NCBI GenBank assembly: GCA_900546295.1
Contig: URCK01000002.1
Coordinates: 1 to 64,000, forward strand
Length of the DNA: 64,000 nucleotides
From: an uncultured Eubacteriales bacterium
Lineage (GTDB): Bacteria > Bacillota > Clostridia > Oscillospirales > Oscillospiraceae
Direction: 5' to 3'
The translations under genes were made by a program, and so were the position numbers. The notes below the pieces were generated by a model. The model ran no database searches. It was given only the letters and a program-made list of their open reading frames with translations, and was not told the origin of the DNA. Below, piece after piece: positions 6,807 to 15,289 of this stretch. Every line of letters begins with the position of its first letter. The first letter of the stretch is position 1.

Positions 6807-6844
6807 ATCAATACCTATACCCCGTGGAGGGCTACGTTACCCCG

Positions 6845-7042
6845 TCAACAGACGGGATAACGCCCTTCGCCCTCTTCTCGAACGATAATGTCATAGACAC
6901 GGAACACTTCTTCAATGGGATCGTTGGTAAACCGCTTTGTTTCGCCTTTGAGGTCATATCCGCGCATGACATAGTGGCGGATACACTTCTCAACGGCCTC
7001 ACGATAACTGACACCATCAGCGCGCACAAAATCTTTTTCCAT
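6845..7042 (-). CDS. Unknown small protein (65 aa)
   Basis: 65 residues from the ATG at 7042, which has AAGGAG upstream; two earlier in-frame ATGs have no such site. Contains SYREAVEKCIRHYVMRGYDLK and an acidic C-terminus. It lies 42 nt after the gene at 7085. No family is recognised; the size and helix pattern would fit a regulatory or replication accessory protein. Confidence 0.55.
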   Translation of the reverse strand: MEKDFVRADGVSYREAVEKCIRHYVMRGYDLKGETKRFTNDPIEEVFRVYDIIVREEGEGRYPVC

Positions 7043-7084
7043 TTCAATAATCTCCTTTTTCATTATATTTAACAGGTTTACCAC

Positions 7085-7552
7085 TTACTGATTAACAGCG
7101 GGCTGTAAGGCAAGATTGCCCGTCTGCTCAGCGGGGAACTTTACCGTTTTCGCGATTGCGCTGCGCTTAATCTTAACGATCTTCGCATTGCTCGCGGCCT
7201 TCTTGCCGTTCTTCATCGTGAAGTCAGGGAACTCATTCAGGAACCACTTCTTAGCCAGAGGGTACTTGCTCTTGCCCATGCTCTGCGCCTCGTTGAACTC
7301 CGCCATCAACTTATCACTGTTCTGCTGGCTCATAATGTATTCCGCCATCATTTCAAGCGTCAGACCGCTGTAGGTCTTTTTGTTTCCACTATTCTTAATG
7401 ACCTTCTCGACCACGCGGAAAGTGGGCTGCGCTTCGATCATCTTAATCAGCGTCTTGTACTCGTCCGTAGTGGGATTGCTTGCCTTTTTCAGCGTGGCCT
7501 TGGTAGCAACGATAGTGCGGTTGGTGAAATCATAAGCGAACAAATTCTTCAT
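7085..7552 (-). CDS. Unknown basic protein (155 aa), first gene of the leftward operon
   Basis: 155 residues with AAAGG before the ATG. Mostly helical, with a lysine-rich C-terminal half (MKNGKKAASNAKIVKIKRSAIAK split over about 110-135) that suggests nucleic-acid contact. I recall no defined family; similar frames appear in Clostridia mobile elements. It heads the operon whose promoter region carries a strong palindrome. Confidence 0.6.
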   Translation of the reverse strand: MKNLFAYDFTNRTIVATKATLKKASNPTTDEYKTLIKMIEAQPTFRVVEKVIKNSGNKKTYSGLTLEMMAEYIMSQQNSDKLMAEFNEAQSMGKSKYPLAKKWFLNEFPDFTMKNGKKAASNAKIVKIKRSAIAKTVKFPAEQTGNLALQPAVNQ

Positions 7553-7655
7553 GGTAAAACCTTTCTGGTACTCTTGGCACCGTGCGTATTTTTAGGTCGC
7601 CACCGTTAATTTTGAAGTGAGGTTTGTTTTGTTTCATCTCTCACTTTCTGGGCTT

Positions 7656-7693
7656 ATTATAACAAAAGGGGTATCCAATAGTACTGGATACCC
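7656..7693 (-). promoter_or_regulatory. Leftward promoter with GGGTATCCA palindrome
   Basis: Minus-strand TATAAT (7661-7656) has no good -35. In its place lies a palindrome GGGTATCCA/TGGATACCC (7669-7693), which suggests an activator-dependent or regulated promoter for the 7085-7552 operon. Confidence 0.5.
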
Positions 7694-7734
7694 TAAGCAT
7701 AAATTCAAACTCGTTTTTTTAATTCACCTGTAGG

Positions 7735-7794
7735 AAAGATGTTCGATCTGCTTTAACCTTGTTCATAGATGCTGAGAGATAAGAAAAGATGTTC
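7735..7794 (+). repeat. Two direct copies of AAAGATGTTC
   Basis: At 7735-7744 and 7785-7794, exactly 50 bp apart; an inverted copy lies after int at 1112-1121. Confidence 0.45.
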
Positions 7795-7885
7795 TCCGAT
7801 CTTCAAAGATGCTGAAAGTGGAATGTGTTCAGTATTGTTCAGTAAAATTGACTTCCATAGATAGGCGTGCTAATATATAAATAAA

Positions 7886-7900
7886 GAACGCAGGAGGTCT
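7886..7900 (+). repeat. Copy of the integrase-leader 15-mer
   Basis: GAACGCAGGAGGTCT is identical to 142-156 in the integrase leader. No gene start follows here, so it is not acting as a ribosome site; a recombination-protein site is more likely. Confidence 0.5.
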
Positions 7901-7993
7901 AACGACCGAAAACGCAGATTTCAAGGAGCAGGAAAAGCCATAGAAATCCTTGCGTAGCAAGGATTTCTGCCCGTGCGGCGAGCACCGTTGGCA

Positions 7994-8048
7994 GAGCACC
8001 TGCCTTTTAAGCAGGGTGTCCGGGGTTCGAATCCCCGACGAGGCACCA
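7994..8048 (+). other. attR: duplicated tRNA-Lys 3' end
   Basis: Identical to 1-55. tRNA-like sequence continues leftward to about 7986 (GTTGGCAGAGC), so the true core may be a little longer. The preceding bases cannot form the 5' acceptor or D stems, so this is a pseudo-tRNA left by integration. Confidence 0.9.
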
Positions 8049-8051
8049 GTG

Positions 8052-8083
8052 AATACCTCGAAATCGTATGATTTCGGGGTATT
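8052..8083 (+). terminator. Presumed original tRNA-Lys terminator
   Basis: 14-bp stem AATACCTCGAAATC/GATTTCGGGGTATT with one G-T pair and a 4-nt loop, directly downstream of attR. Confidence 0.65.
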
Positions 8084-8115
8084 GTTCTAATCATTTCTAT
8101 CTTGACGGAGCTGCT

Positions 8116-9258
8116 ATGAAAAAAGGTATTGCATATCTCAAACGCGAGCCGATGCTTGCGGTATCACTTCTGGCGGCGTTCGCCTCTCTTTTTATCACAA
8201 AGCCGCAGCTCAGCCTTCTCGGCAGCATCGACTGGCACACGCTGCTCACGCTCTTTATGATGCTGACCGTGCTGGAGGGCTTCAAGAAGGAAAACATCTT
8301 CCTGCCGCTGCTGAAATTCGCCGGAAAGATCCCCTCGATGGCCGCCATCTCATTTTTCCTGATTTTCTGCGTCTTCTTCTCGTCCATGTTCGTCACCAAC
8401 GACGTTTCTCTCATCATCTTCGTCCCGCTGACGATCCTGCTTTTCCGCGCAGGCGGAAAGGAGCGCTATATCCTGCCGGTCATCTCGATGGAGAACATCG
8501 CGGCCATCCGCGGCTCGCTGCTCATGCCCTTCGGCAGCCCGCAGAACCTGTTTCTCTTCGGGCAGTCGGGCATTTCCTTCTCCCGCTTCGTGCTGCATAT
8601 GCTGCCGCTGTGGGTCTCCTCGGCCGCGCTTCTCAGCGTTTTCATCCTGCTGCTCTACCGAAAGGACCCGCGCGAAAAGATCGTGCTCAAAGGCCACGCC
8701 GAGGATGCGTGGCTGCCGGAGCGGAAAAGGCAGCGCATCCTCTACCTCTGCCTCTTCGTTCTGATCGTGGCGACCATCGTTTCAAGAACGGCGTACTGGC
8801 CGCTGAGCGTGCTGGCCGTGCTCGTCTCCGTCCTGCTCTTTGACCGCTCGGTGCTCGTAAAGACGGACTATGTCCTGCTGCTTACCTTCCTCTGCTTCTT
8901 CGTCTTTTCCTCGCAGATCGCGGGGAACGCCGCGTTTTCAAGCTTTCTCACAAGGGCCGTGGGCGGACACGAATATCTATGGGGCATCGGCCTGAGCCAA
9001 CTCATCTCGAATGTGCCCGCGTCCATCGTTCTCTACCCCTTCACCAAAAATCTCGCCGCACTTTTGTACGGCGTGGATACCGCCGGGCTCTGCTCGATCA
9101 TCGGCTCGCTGGCCTCGGTCATCAACTACAGGATCTATGTCCGCGCATATCCTGAAAACGGCATGACGTTTTTGAAGGTCTTCACGCTCATCAGCTGGGC
9201 ATTTTTCCTGATCGTTGCCGTGCCGGGCTACCTGCTGTCAAAATACTGGCTCATATAA
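8116..9258 (+). CDS. DASS/ArsB-type ion transporter
   Basis: A polytopic membrane protein of 380 residues of the ion-transporter superfamily that includes ArsB, NhaD and citrate/dicarboxylate carriers. About ten hydrophobic segments are visible, and the conserved FVTNDVSLIIFVPL and GSPQNLFLF patterns occupy the helix-hairpin regions. The start at 8116 has CGGAG before it; an earlier in-frame start at 8068 lies in the terminator. Its substrate cannot be told from sequence. It begins just after the element junction and is followed 21 nt later by a HAD gene, so they may be co-transcribed. Confidence 0.8.
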   Translation: MKKGIAYLKREPMLAVSLLAAFASLFITKPQLSLLGSIDWHTLLTLFMMLTVLEGFKKENIFLPLLKFAGKIPSMAAISFFLIFCVFFSSMFVTNDVSLIIFVPLTILLFRAGGKERYILPVISMENIAAIRGSLLMPFGSPQNLFLFGQSGISFSRFVLHMLPLWVSSAALLSVFILLLYRKDPREKIVLKGHAEDAWLPERKRQRILYLCLFVLIVATIVSRTAYWPLSVLAVLVSVLLFDRSVLVKTDYVLLLTFLCFFVFSSQIAGNAAFSSFLTRAVGGHEYLWGIGLSQLISNVPASIVLYPFTKNLAALLYGVDTAGLCSIIGSLASVINYRIYVRAYPENGMTFLKVFTLISWAFFLIVAVPGYLLSKYWLI

Positions 9259-9279
9259 GTATATAAGGAGGAACATCCC

Positions 9280-10002
9280 TTGCATCTCACCACCGTTTTA
9301 TTCGATCTGGACGGAACGCTGCTCCCGATGGATCAGGAAGCCTTCACCACAGGTTATTTTAAGCTCCTTGCCAAAAAGCTCGCGCCCCACGGCTACGAAC
9401 CGAAATCGCTCGTCGATGCCATCTGGGCGGGCACTGCCGCCATGGTGAAAAACGACGGCTCGCGCACGAACGAGCAGGCCTTCTGGGAAAAGTTCTCCAC
9501 CATCTACGGCGCTGAGAAAGCGCTCGCCGACGAGCCGCTGTTCGAAAATTTTTACGCCAACGAATTTTCCGCCGCGCGGGAGATCTGCGGCTTCAACGCC
9601 GCCGCAGCCGAGACGGTGCGCTGCCTCAAAGCCCACGGCCTTCGCGTCGCGCTCGCGACGAATCCGATCTTCCCCCGCATCGCGACCGAGCAGCGCATCC
9701 GCTGGGCAGGTCTCGCGCCCGAGGATTTCGCGCTCTATACGACCTATGAAAATTCAACCTTCTGCAAGCCGAACCCGGATTACTACCGCGAGGTCGCGCG
9801 CACGCTCGGCGTATCGCCGGTGGAATGCCTGATGGTCGGCAACGACGCGCTCGAGGACATGGCCGCGCGCGAGACGGGCATGGACGTTTTCCTGCTTACC
9901 GACTGCCTCATCAATACGAAGGGGCGTGACCTCAGCGTCTATCCAAAGGGCGATTTTGCCGCGCTGAATGCTTATCTCGACCGTCTGGCAAGTGAAAACT
10001 GA
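9280..10002 (+). CDS. HAD-family hydrolase
   Basis: 240-residue haloacid-dehalogenase-like phosphatase. Motif I is FDLDGT (about 8-13), motif II the ATNP region (about 125), and motif III/IV KPNPDYY and VGNDALEDM (about 165-195). The cap domain sits between motifs I and II. Translation appears to start at TTG (9280) with AAGGAGG nine bases upstream; no ATG is available nearby. The natural substrate is unknown. It follows the transporter gene closely and ends at a strong bidirectional terminator. Confidence 0.88.
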   Translation: MHLTTVLFDLDGTLLPMDQEAFTTGYFKLLAKKLAPHGYEPKSLVDAIWAGTAAMVKNDGSRTNEQAFWEKFSTIYGAEKALADEPLFENFYANEFSAAREICGFNAAAAETVRCLKAHGLRVALATNPIFPRIATEQRIRWAGLAPEDFALYTTYENSTFCKPNPDYYREVARTLGVSPVECLMVGNDALEDMAARETGMDVFLLTDCLINTKGRDLSVYPKGDFAALNAYLDRLASEN

Positions 10003-10005
10003 ACG

Positions 10006-10043
10006 AAAAAACGACGCATACTGCTTTGTATGCGTCGTTTTTT
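10006..10043. terminator. Bidirectional terminator
   Basis: Perfect 16-bp arms AAAAAACGACGCATAC/GTATGCGTCGTTTTTT between convergent genes. Confidence 0.92.
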
Positions 10044-10053
10044 ATTTGCACCT

Positions 10054-11280
10054 TCATTTGCGCTTGCTGCGCAGAGACGTGATGAGGCGGAAAACCGTGG
10101 ATACCAGCAGGATCGCAACGGCAATGCTGCCGGCAACGCCCGCCGTTTCCAGTCCCTTGTGGAGCGCTGCCTGCACATCGCCGCCGAGGCCGATGCTCAT
10201 CGTATAGTAAATACCGGCTCCCGGCAGCAGCGGAATGCTGGAGATGACGAGATAGGAGGTGACGGGGTACTTGCGCGAGCGCGCCATGGTCTCAGAGTAG
10301 ATGGCCGCGACCACAGCGGCGAAGAAGTTCATGCCGTAAATATCAAAGCCGAGCTGACGCAGCAAAAGGTAGCTCGTCCACGTCAGAACGCCGCCGAAGG
10401 CGCAGAGGAGGCTCCCCCAGCCGTGCACGTTGAAGAGGATCATAAATCCCGTACAGGCGACGAAGATCATCATATCCTGCGCCCACATGGGGTGGCCCGC
10501 CAGACCGCCTATCGCCGTCACGCCGTAGACCCCCGCCGTCAGCCGCCACGCGGCCGCCGTGCCCATCGCGATGGCAAAGGCCGAGAGGAACACCTGCACG
10601 ATGCGGTTGATGCCGGAGTTTGTGTCGCCGTAGATGATGTCGCGCATCGAATTTGTGATGAGAAGCCCCGGCACAAGGATCATCAGCGAGCCGATGATGA
10701 CCGCGTCGACATAGTCGAGCAGTTGAAAGCCCGCAAGAAGATAGGCGGGCACCGCCATAAGGAAGGCCGTCGTGATGGTGCTGAAGAAGGGGTTTGTCTC
10801 CCACTTGTCCATCTGGCGGGTGACAAAGCCGATGATAAGGCCCATCAGCCCCGCCCACAAGCTGTCGCGCATCGTTCCGCCAAACACAGGGCAAAAGCCC
10901 GCCGCGCTGAGGAAATTGCCGAGATAATAGGCCGCCGCGGAGTAGGTGCGCCGCGCGGCGAGCGTCTCTTTGAGCCACTGCGCCGCCACCTCGGGCGCGG
11001 GCGTCTCCGCGCAGATGCGGCGCGAGAGGGCGTTGAGCTTTTCCACCGCCTCCAGGTCGTTGCCGTGGAAGCCCACGCGCTTCATCACCATCAGTGGTTT
11101 TCCGTTTGCTGCCTCCATGCTGACCATCACGCAGTTCGGGATAGCGAAGGCCTGGCACTCGATGCCGTAAGCGCCGATGATGCGGCGCATCGTCTCCTCG
11201 ATGCGGAAGGTCTCCGCGCCGCTCAGCGCCAGATGATAGGCAATGCGCGCGGTCAGCTCAGTCAAAAGATAATAGTCCAT
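10054..11280 (-). CDS. ThrE-family threonine/serine exporter
   Basis: A 408-residue membrane protein joining the DUF1212 domain (about 1-245) and the DUF3815 domain (about 260-408) of the ThrE family, which exports threonine and serine and in bacteria and yeast is found split or fused. The N-terminal cytoplasmic part carries the typical SGAETFRIEETM and IPNCVMVS motifs; about ten membrane segments follow. ATG at 11280 has GAGGTG upstream; an ATG at 11304 lacks a ribosome site. No exporter regulator is visible nearby. Confidence 0.88.
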   Translation of the reverse strand: MDYYLLTELTARIAYHLALSGAETFRIEETMRRIIGAYGIECQAFAIPNCVMVSMEAANGKPLMVMKRVGFHGNDLEAVEKLNALSRRICAETPAPEVAAQWLKETLAARRTYSAAAYYLGNFLSAAGFCPVFGGTMRDSLWAGLMGLIIGFVTRQMDKWETNPFFSTITTAFLMAVPAYLLAGFQLLDYVDAVIIGSLMILVPGLLITNSMRDIIYGDTNSGINRIVQVFLSAFAIAMGTAAAWRLTAGVYGVTAIGGLAGHPMWAQDMMIFVACTGFMILFNVHGWGSLLCAFGGVLTWTSYLLLRQLGFDIYGMNFFAAVVAAIYSETMARSRKYPVTSYLVISSIPLLPGAGIYYTMSIGLGGDVQAALHKGLETAGVAGSIAVAILLVSTVFRLITSLRSKRK

Positions 11281-11412
11281 AAGCACCTCGATGTCTTTGG
11301 GCATATCCGGTCGAATCCGCGCTTATATTACAGCGATTCGGCGAGCCTGTCAAGGGAAACGCACCGCCCGCGCGGCGCGAGAAGAGCGCGCTGCGCGGGC
11401 GGAAGAAATGAC

Positions 11413-11441
11413 TTGCTATTTTGGCCATCCGGCGATATACT
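11413..11441 (+). promoter_or_regulatory. Promoter of the MATE gene
   Basis: TTGCTA and TATACT with 17-bp spacing, 60 bp before the ATG at 11502. A GC-rich inverted repeat (about 11365-11404) lies just upstream of it. Confidence 0.7.
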
Positions 11442-11501
11442 GTTTTGGTTCAAAAAACGATGTTTTTCCCCCGCGATCGCTCAAAGGAGGGTATTTTTCT
11501 T

Positions 11502-12884
11502 ATGGCAGACGGCAAAAAACACGAGATCGACATGCTGCACGGTTCGATCTGGAACAAGCTTCCGCTCTTTGCCCTGCCGGTGGCGGCAACGGCGATCCTC
11601 GAGCAGCTCTTCAACGCCTCGGATCTGGCCATCGTCGGCAACTTCACAGGAGAGGCGAGCACGCTGGCGGTCGCGGCCGTGGGCGCGAACAGCCCCATCA
11701 TCGGCCTCATCGTCAATCTCTTCATCGGCATCGCGCTTGGCGCGAACGTCGTCATCGCCACCGCCATTGGCTGCGGGGATGAGGACGCGGTCCGGCGCGC
11801 GGTGCATACCTCGATCGTCTTTTCCGTGCTGGGCGGCACGCTGGTCGCGCTGCTCGGGCAGCTCGCCGCCGCGCCGCTGCTGAGCGTTCTGAACGTGCCG
11901 GACGACGTGTTCCCCTATGCGCTGCTGTACCTTCGCATCTATCTTCTCGGTATGCCGGTCATCCTGCTCTACAACTTCGAGGCAGCGATCTTCCGCAGCG
12001 TCGGCGATACGAAGGGGCCGCTCGCGGCGCTCGCCCTCTCCGGCGTTCTGAACGTGCTGCTGAACCTCTTTTTCGTCATCGCGCTGCACATGACCGTGGG
12101 CGGCGTCGCCATCGCAACAGTGACGGCCAATGCCGTGAGCGCGATCCTGCTCTACCGCCGCCTGACGCGCACAAATAAGTGTGTGCGCGTGGAGCGCTGC
12201 GCACTGCGCGTTGACCGCATGAGCCTCAAGCGCATTCTGAGCATCGGTCTTCCCGCGGGCGTGCAGAGTGCGGTGTTCTCGTTTGCCAACATCGTCATCC
12301 AGTCGGCCATCAACAGCCTCGGCACGCTGGTGATCGCAGCGTCGAGCGCGGCGTTCAGCATTGAGATCCTCGCCTACGACGTGCTCAACTCCTTCTCGCA
12401 GGCCTGCACGACCTTCGTCGGCCAGAACTACGGCGCAGGTCAGATCAGGCGCTGCAGGAAAACGATGCTGCTGAGCCTTCTTGAAGACGCTGCGGCCACG
12501 TTCCTCGCCGTCACCCTCGTACTGCTGAGCGCAAGAACGCTGCTTGCCTTCTTCAACAGTGATCCAGCAGTCATCGACCTTGGCTACCTGCGCCTCTCGG
12601 TCATCCTGCCGGCCTACGCTTTCTCGCTCGTCTACGAAATTCTCTCCGGCTATCTGCGCGGCTTTGGAATCTCGCTCGTCCCCGCAGTGCTGACGATGCT
12701 CGGCGTGTGCGGCATCCGCATCGCGTGGGTCAAATTCGTTTTCCCGCAGAATATGACCTTCCGGACCATCATGGCCGTCTACCCCGTCAGCCTCGGCGCA
12801 ACGGCGCTGCTCATATTGCTTGCCGCTCTCTTCTACCGCCCGTCAAAGCGCTTTGCCTCGCTTGAGCACGAGAAGGAGGCTTAA
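11502..12884 (+). CDS. MATE-family efflux transporter
   Basis: 460 residues with twelve hydrophobic segments in two MATE repeats. The first repeat has the typical PLFALPVAATAILEQLFN and DLAIVGNF patterns, and the second the SIGLPAGVQSA pattern. MATE pumps export cationic drugs or metabolites using Na+ or H+. The start at 11502 is set by GGAGGG; an earlier start at 11421 overlaps the promoter. It converges with the hydrolase gene and overlaps its stop by 4 bp. Confidence 0.9.
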   Translation: MADGKKHEIDMLHGSIWNKLPLFALPVAATAILEQLFNASDLAIVGNFTGEASTLAVAAVGANSPIIGLIVNLFIGIALGANVVIATAIGCGDEDAVRRAVHTSIVFSVLGGTLVALLGQLAAAPLLSVLNVPDDVFPYALLYLRIYLLGMPVILLYNFEAAIFRSVGDTKGPLAALALSGVLNVLLNLFFVIALHMTVGGVAIATVTANAVSAILLYRRLTRTNKCVRVERCALRVDRMSLKRILSIGLPAGVQSAVFSFANIVIQSAINSLGTLVIAASSAAFSIEILAYDVLNSFSQACTTFVGQNYGAGQIRRCRKTMLLSLLEDAAATFLAVTLVLLSARTLLAFFNSDPAVIDLGYLRLSVILPAYAFSLVYEILSGYLRGFGISLVPAVLTMLGVCGIRIAWVKFVFPQNMTFRTIMAVYPVSLGATALLILLAALFYRPSKRFASLEHEKEA

Positions 12885-13855
12885 CGCTCCTCGCTTTTCT
12901 CGCAGCGCTGCCAGAAGCGGCGCGTCGCCTCCTCGTAGGTCTCGCGATCCATATAGTAGCTCATTGCGTGGTCCGCGCCGGGCACGACGAGAAGATCGCA
13001 GTGCGAGTGACAGGCGCCGAGGTTCTCGCGCGCCATCTTGAGCGGCACGAAGTGGTCGTCCTCGCCGTGGATGAGCAGCACCGGCACATCCGTTTCCGCA
13101 AGCGAGACGAGCGTAGAGCAGCTCCCCGCGCCCGCGGCAAGGCGCTTTTTGCAGATGCCGTCGGCAATGGGGGTGGCAAGCAGCGTCGGCAGGTGCAGGT
13201 TGTGGCCCATCACATACCGCCAGATATCCCGCGGGGAGGTGTAGGCCGAGTCGGCGATCACGCCGCGCACCGCCTCGGGAAGCCCCATGCCCGCGGCCAT
13301 GAGCACGGTCGTCGCACCCATGGAAACGCCCGTGAGATAGATGGGCAGATCGCTCCCGCAGTGATCCATGACCCAGCGCACCCAGCCGAGGCAGTCGTAG
13401 CGCTCGGTGAGACCGAAGCCGATATAAGCGCCCTCACTCTCGTTCTGCGCGCGCTGCTCCACATAGAGCACACTGCACTTTTCCCTCTCCCAGAACTCCG
13501 AGAGCAGGCCGAAATCCCGATACCACGTCGATCTCCAGCCATGAAAAGCGATGAGGATGCGCTCGGCGTTTTCCACTTTGCGGAAATGGCCCACGAGCGT
13601 CAGCCCCTCGCGGCTGCGCAGCAGCACCGTCTCCGTGTGCGAGGTGCCGAGCTTCTGCGCCGCCTCGCGCTGCGCCGCGCGATAGCCCTCATCCTCGCGC
13701 TCCCCCGTCAGGTGCGAGCCCTTGCCGTGCAGCTGCTGCGGCAGATCCCGCTTCATCGCCACATCCATCAGCGCCTTCGTCGCGCCGTAGGCCGCCACAC
13801 CGTAAACGGCCGCCGCAGCAGAGGCGGCTATCGCGGCCTTCGTTCTTTTTTTCAT
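12881..13855 (-). CDS. Alpha/beta hydrolase, membrane-anchored
   Basis: 324 residues. An N-terminal hydrophobic segment (about 7-28, alanine-rich) is likely a signal anchor. The alpha/beta hydrolase core has the HGW oxyanion region, nucleophile elbow GVSMGA, acid GEDDHF and base histidine in GADHAMSY, so the catalytic triad is complete. It resembles the dienelactone-hydrolase/BAAT-like extracytoplasmic hydrolases of Firmicutes. The substrate is unknown. AAGGAGG precedes the ATG. Confidence 0.88.
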   Translation of the reverse strand: MKKRTKAAIAASAAAAVYGVAAYGATKALMDVAMKRDLPQQLHGKGSHLTGEREDEGYRAAQREAAQKLGTSHTETVLLRSREGLTLVGHFRKVENAERILIAFHGWRSTWYRDFGLLSEFWEREKCSVLYVEQRAQNESEGAYIGFGLTERYDCLGWVRWVMDHCGSDLPIYLTGVSMGATTVLMAAGMGLPEAVRGVIADSAYTSPRDIWRYVMGHNLHLPTLLATPIADGICKKRLAAGAGSCSTLVSLAETDVPVLLIHGEDDHFVPLKMARENLGACHSHCDLLVVPGADHAMSYYMDRETYEEATRRFWQRCEKSEER

Positions 13856-14323
13856 GTTTCATCCTCCTTGTATCCAAACTATAAGCACTTTTCCTGCTTG
13901 GCGGGCAAGTAAAAAGGCTGTGTGATACGATTTATATCCTTTTTGCAGGGTCTCTCCCACCCTGCGCTAACAGCGTATCAAAAACCTTTGCGTTTCGCTA
14001 TGTTCAATTTTCCCGATTTGTCATGTGTTACGCAAAAAAGCGCCCGAGCGGCGAAAAAGAGGATGATTTTTTGTAATAATCGTCGCACAGCAGGCCATGT
14101 AAATTGTGTCATTCGGCAAATCAAGGCGTATTCTTCGAATATCTTATGAAATCGACCGCGCTTACGTTTTCCCCGCGGGCTCTCCCTCAAATACCGCAAG
14201 CCTCCGGTCTGGCAGGCCATTGCCCTGCCAGACCGGAGGCTTGCTATTCAATAGGTAAGTCCGCGCACGGCATACGGCGTCTCCGCCGCTGCCAAGGCAC
14301 GTCTTCTTCTACCGCTGGGGACA
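13856..14323. other. Intergenic region before the peptide operon's end
   Basis: AT-rich stretch with no supported gene. The only structure is the 21-bp hairpin near its right side. It marks the change from GC-rich core to more AT-rich sequence. Confidence 0.5.
14196..14244. terminator. 21-bp perfect hairpin
   Basis: Arms of 21 bp (14196-14216 and 14224-14244) around a 7-nt loop. It lies 80 bp past the oppF stop and may end that operon, although no T run follows on either strand. Confidence 0.5.
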
Positions 14324-15289
14324 TCATTTGTCGTACAGTGCGCAGGCGACATAATGATCGTTTCCCATATCCCTGAGCGCAGGCTGACAGCCCATGCACG
14401 CTTCGGTACAGTAATTGCAGCGCGGAGCGAAGCGGCAGCGCGCAGGCGGCTCGATTGGGTCGGATACCTCGCCGCGAATACTGTGAATCAGCTTATGCTC
14501 CGGTTTCAGATCCGGAATCGGAATTGCGCGAATCAGCTCTTTGGTATAGGGATGCAGCGGATTTGCAAAAAGTTCCTTAGACGGCGCACGCTCAACCACG
14601 ACCCCCAGATACATCACCACGATTTCATCCGAAATATGGCGAACAACTGAAAGATCATGCGTAATAAAGAGATAGGTCAAGCCGTGGCTCTCTTGCAGAT
14701 CCATCAAAAGATTCAAAATCTGTGCCTGAATCGAAACATCCAGCGCGCTGACCGGCTCATCGCAAACGATGAATTCCGGATTGAGCACCAGTGCACGCGC
14801 GATACCGATACGCTGGCGGCGTCCTCCGTCAAGCTCGTGCGGATAGGATTGTGCAAAGCGTTCGGCAATTCCAACCGTTTTCATGATCTCAAAAACGATA
14901 TCCTCGCGCTCAGCCTTAGACACGCCGTAGACCTTCAGCGGGTCGGCGATCAGATCCTTCACCGACTTTCGGGGATCTAAGCTGGCATAAGGATCTTGAA
15001 AGATAATCTGCATCTTCCGGCGCATGTCGCGCATTTTGGAAGCAGAGCAGGACTCGATATTGACGCCATGATAAAGGATCTCACCCGAGGTAGGCTCAAT
15101 CAGTTTGAGAATCGTTCGGCCGAGCGTAGACTTTCCGCAACCGGATTCGCCGACAACGCCGAGCGTTTTATTGGCGGAAATGCTCAGATTTACGTGATCG
15201 ACCGCGTGCAACAGGCCGCGAGACGTTTTGAAATATTTGGTGAGTTCTTTGGTTTGTAAAATAGGCTGATTGGAGCAACGCTCTTCCAT
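14324..15289 (-). CDS. oppF: Oligopeptide ABC transporter ATPase (OppF type)
   Basis: 321-residue ATP-binding subunit for peptide import. Walker A GESGCGKST (about 47-55), Q-loop in IIFQDPY, Walker B FIVCDEP, and the H-loop THD are intact. The signature reads LDGGRRQR rather than LSGGQRQR; this variant is known to me from other clostridial Opp ATPases. The C-terminal oligopeptide-binding extension has the CRFAPRC cysteine cluster typical of Opp/Dpp ATPases. The ATG overlaps the oppD stop by one base. Last gene of the six-gene operon. Confidence 0.92.
   Translation of the reverse strand: MEERCSNQPILQTKELTKYFKTSRGLLHAVDHVNLSISANKTLGVVGESGCGKSTLGRTILKLIEPTSGEILYHGVNIESCSASKMRDMRRKMQIIFQDPYASLDPRKSVKDLIADPLKVYGVSKAEREDIVFEIMKTVGIAERFAQSYPHELDGGRRQRIGIARALVLNPEFIVCDEPVSALDVSIQAQILNLLMDLQESHGLTYLFITHDLSVVRHISDEIVVMYLGVVVERAPSKELFANPLHPYTKELIRAIPIPDLKPEHKLIHSIRGEVSDPIEPPARCRFAPRCNYCTEACMGCQPALRDMGNDHYVACALYDK

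Larger units (their letters stand above)
1..8048. mobile_element. Integrative element in tRNA-Lys, about 8 kb
   Basis: The segment lies between two identical copies of at least 55 bp of the 3' part of a tRNA-Lys gene, the usual footprint of tyrosine-integrase insertion. The integrase gene is next to the left copy. The inside is more AT-rich than the flanking core genes. Contents are a WYL/XRE pair, a rightward three-gene cassette, a serine recombinase with its own HTH regulator, and a leftward operon of unknown proteins. I found no relaxase, coupling protein, type IV secretion, capsid or terminase gene, so it is neither an evident ICE nor a prophage. It could be a phage satellite, a mobilizable island or a decayed element. 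Confidence 0.85.
7553..8115. other. Right-end non-coding region of the element and junction
   Basis: No supported gene. It contains the leftward promoter with a palindrome, two direct copies of AAAGATGTTC, two copies of AGATGCTGA, a copy of the integrase-leader 15-mer, the attR repeat and the tRNA terminator. This density of short repeats is typical of an attachment region. Confidence 0.7.

Noticed and set aside
7977..8048. Second complete tRNA-Lys gene
   Set aside because: Only the 3' part fits; the 5' acceptor and D-stem strands cannot pair. It is the integration scar.
10030..11883. Long plus-strand frame of over 600 aa
   Set aside because: A high-GC antisense shadow of the ThrE-type gene, rich in Arg/His, and it runs through the terminator.
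14324..15289. Inactive OppF because of LDGGRRQR
   Set aside because: All other ATPase motifs are intact, and I know this variant from other clostridial Opp ATPases.
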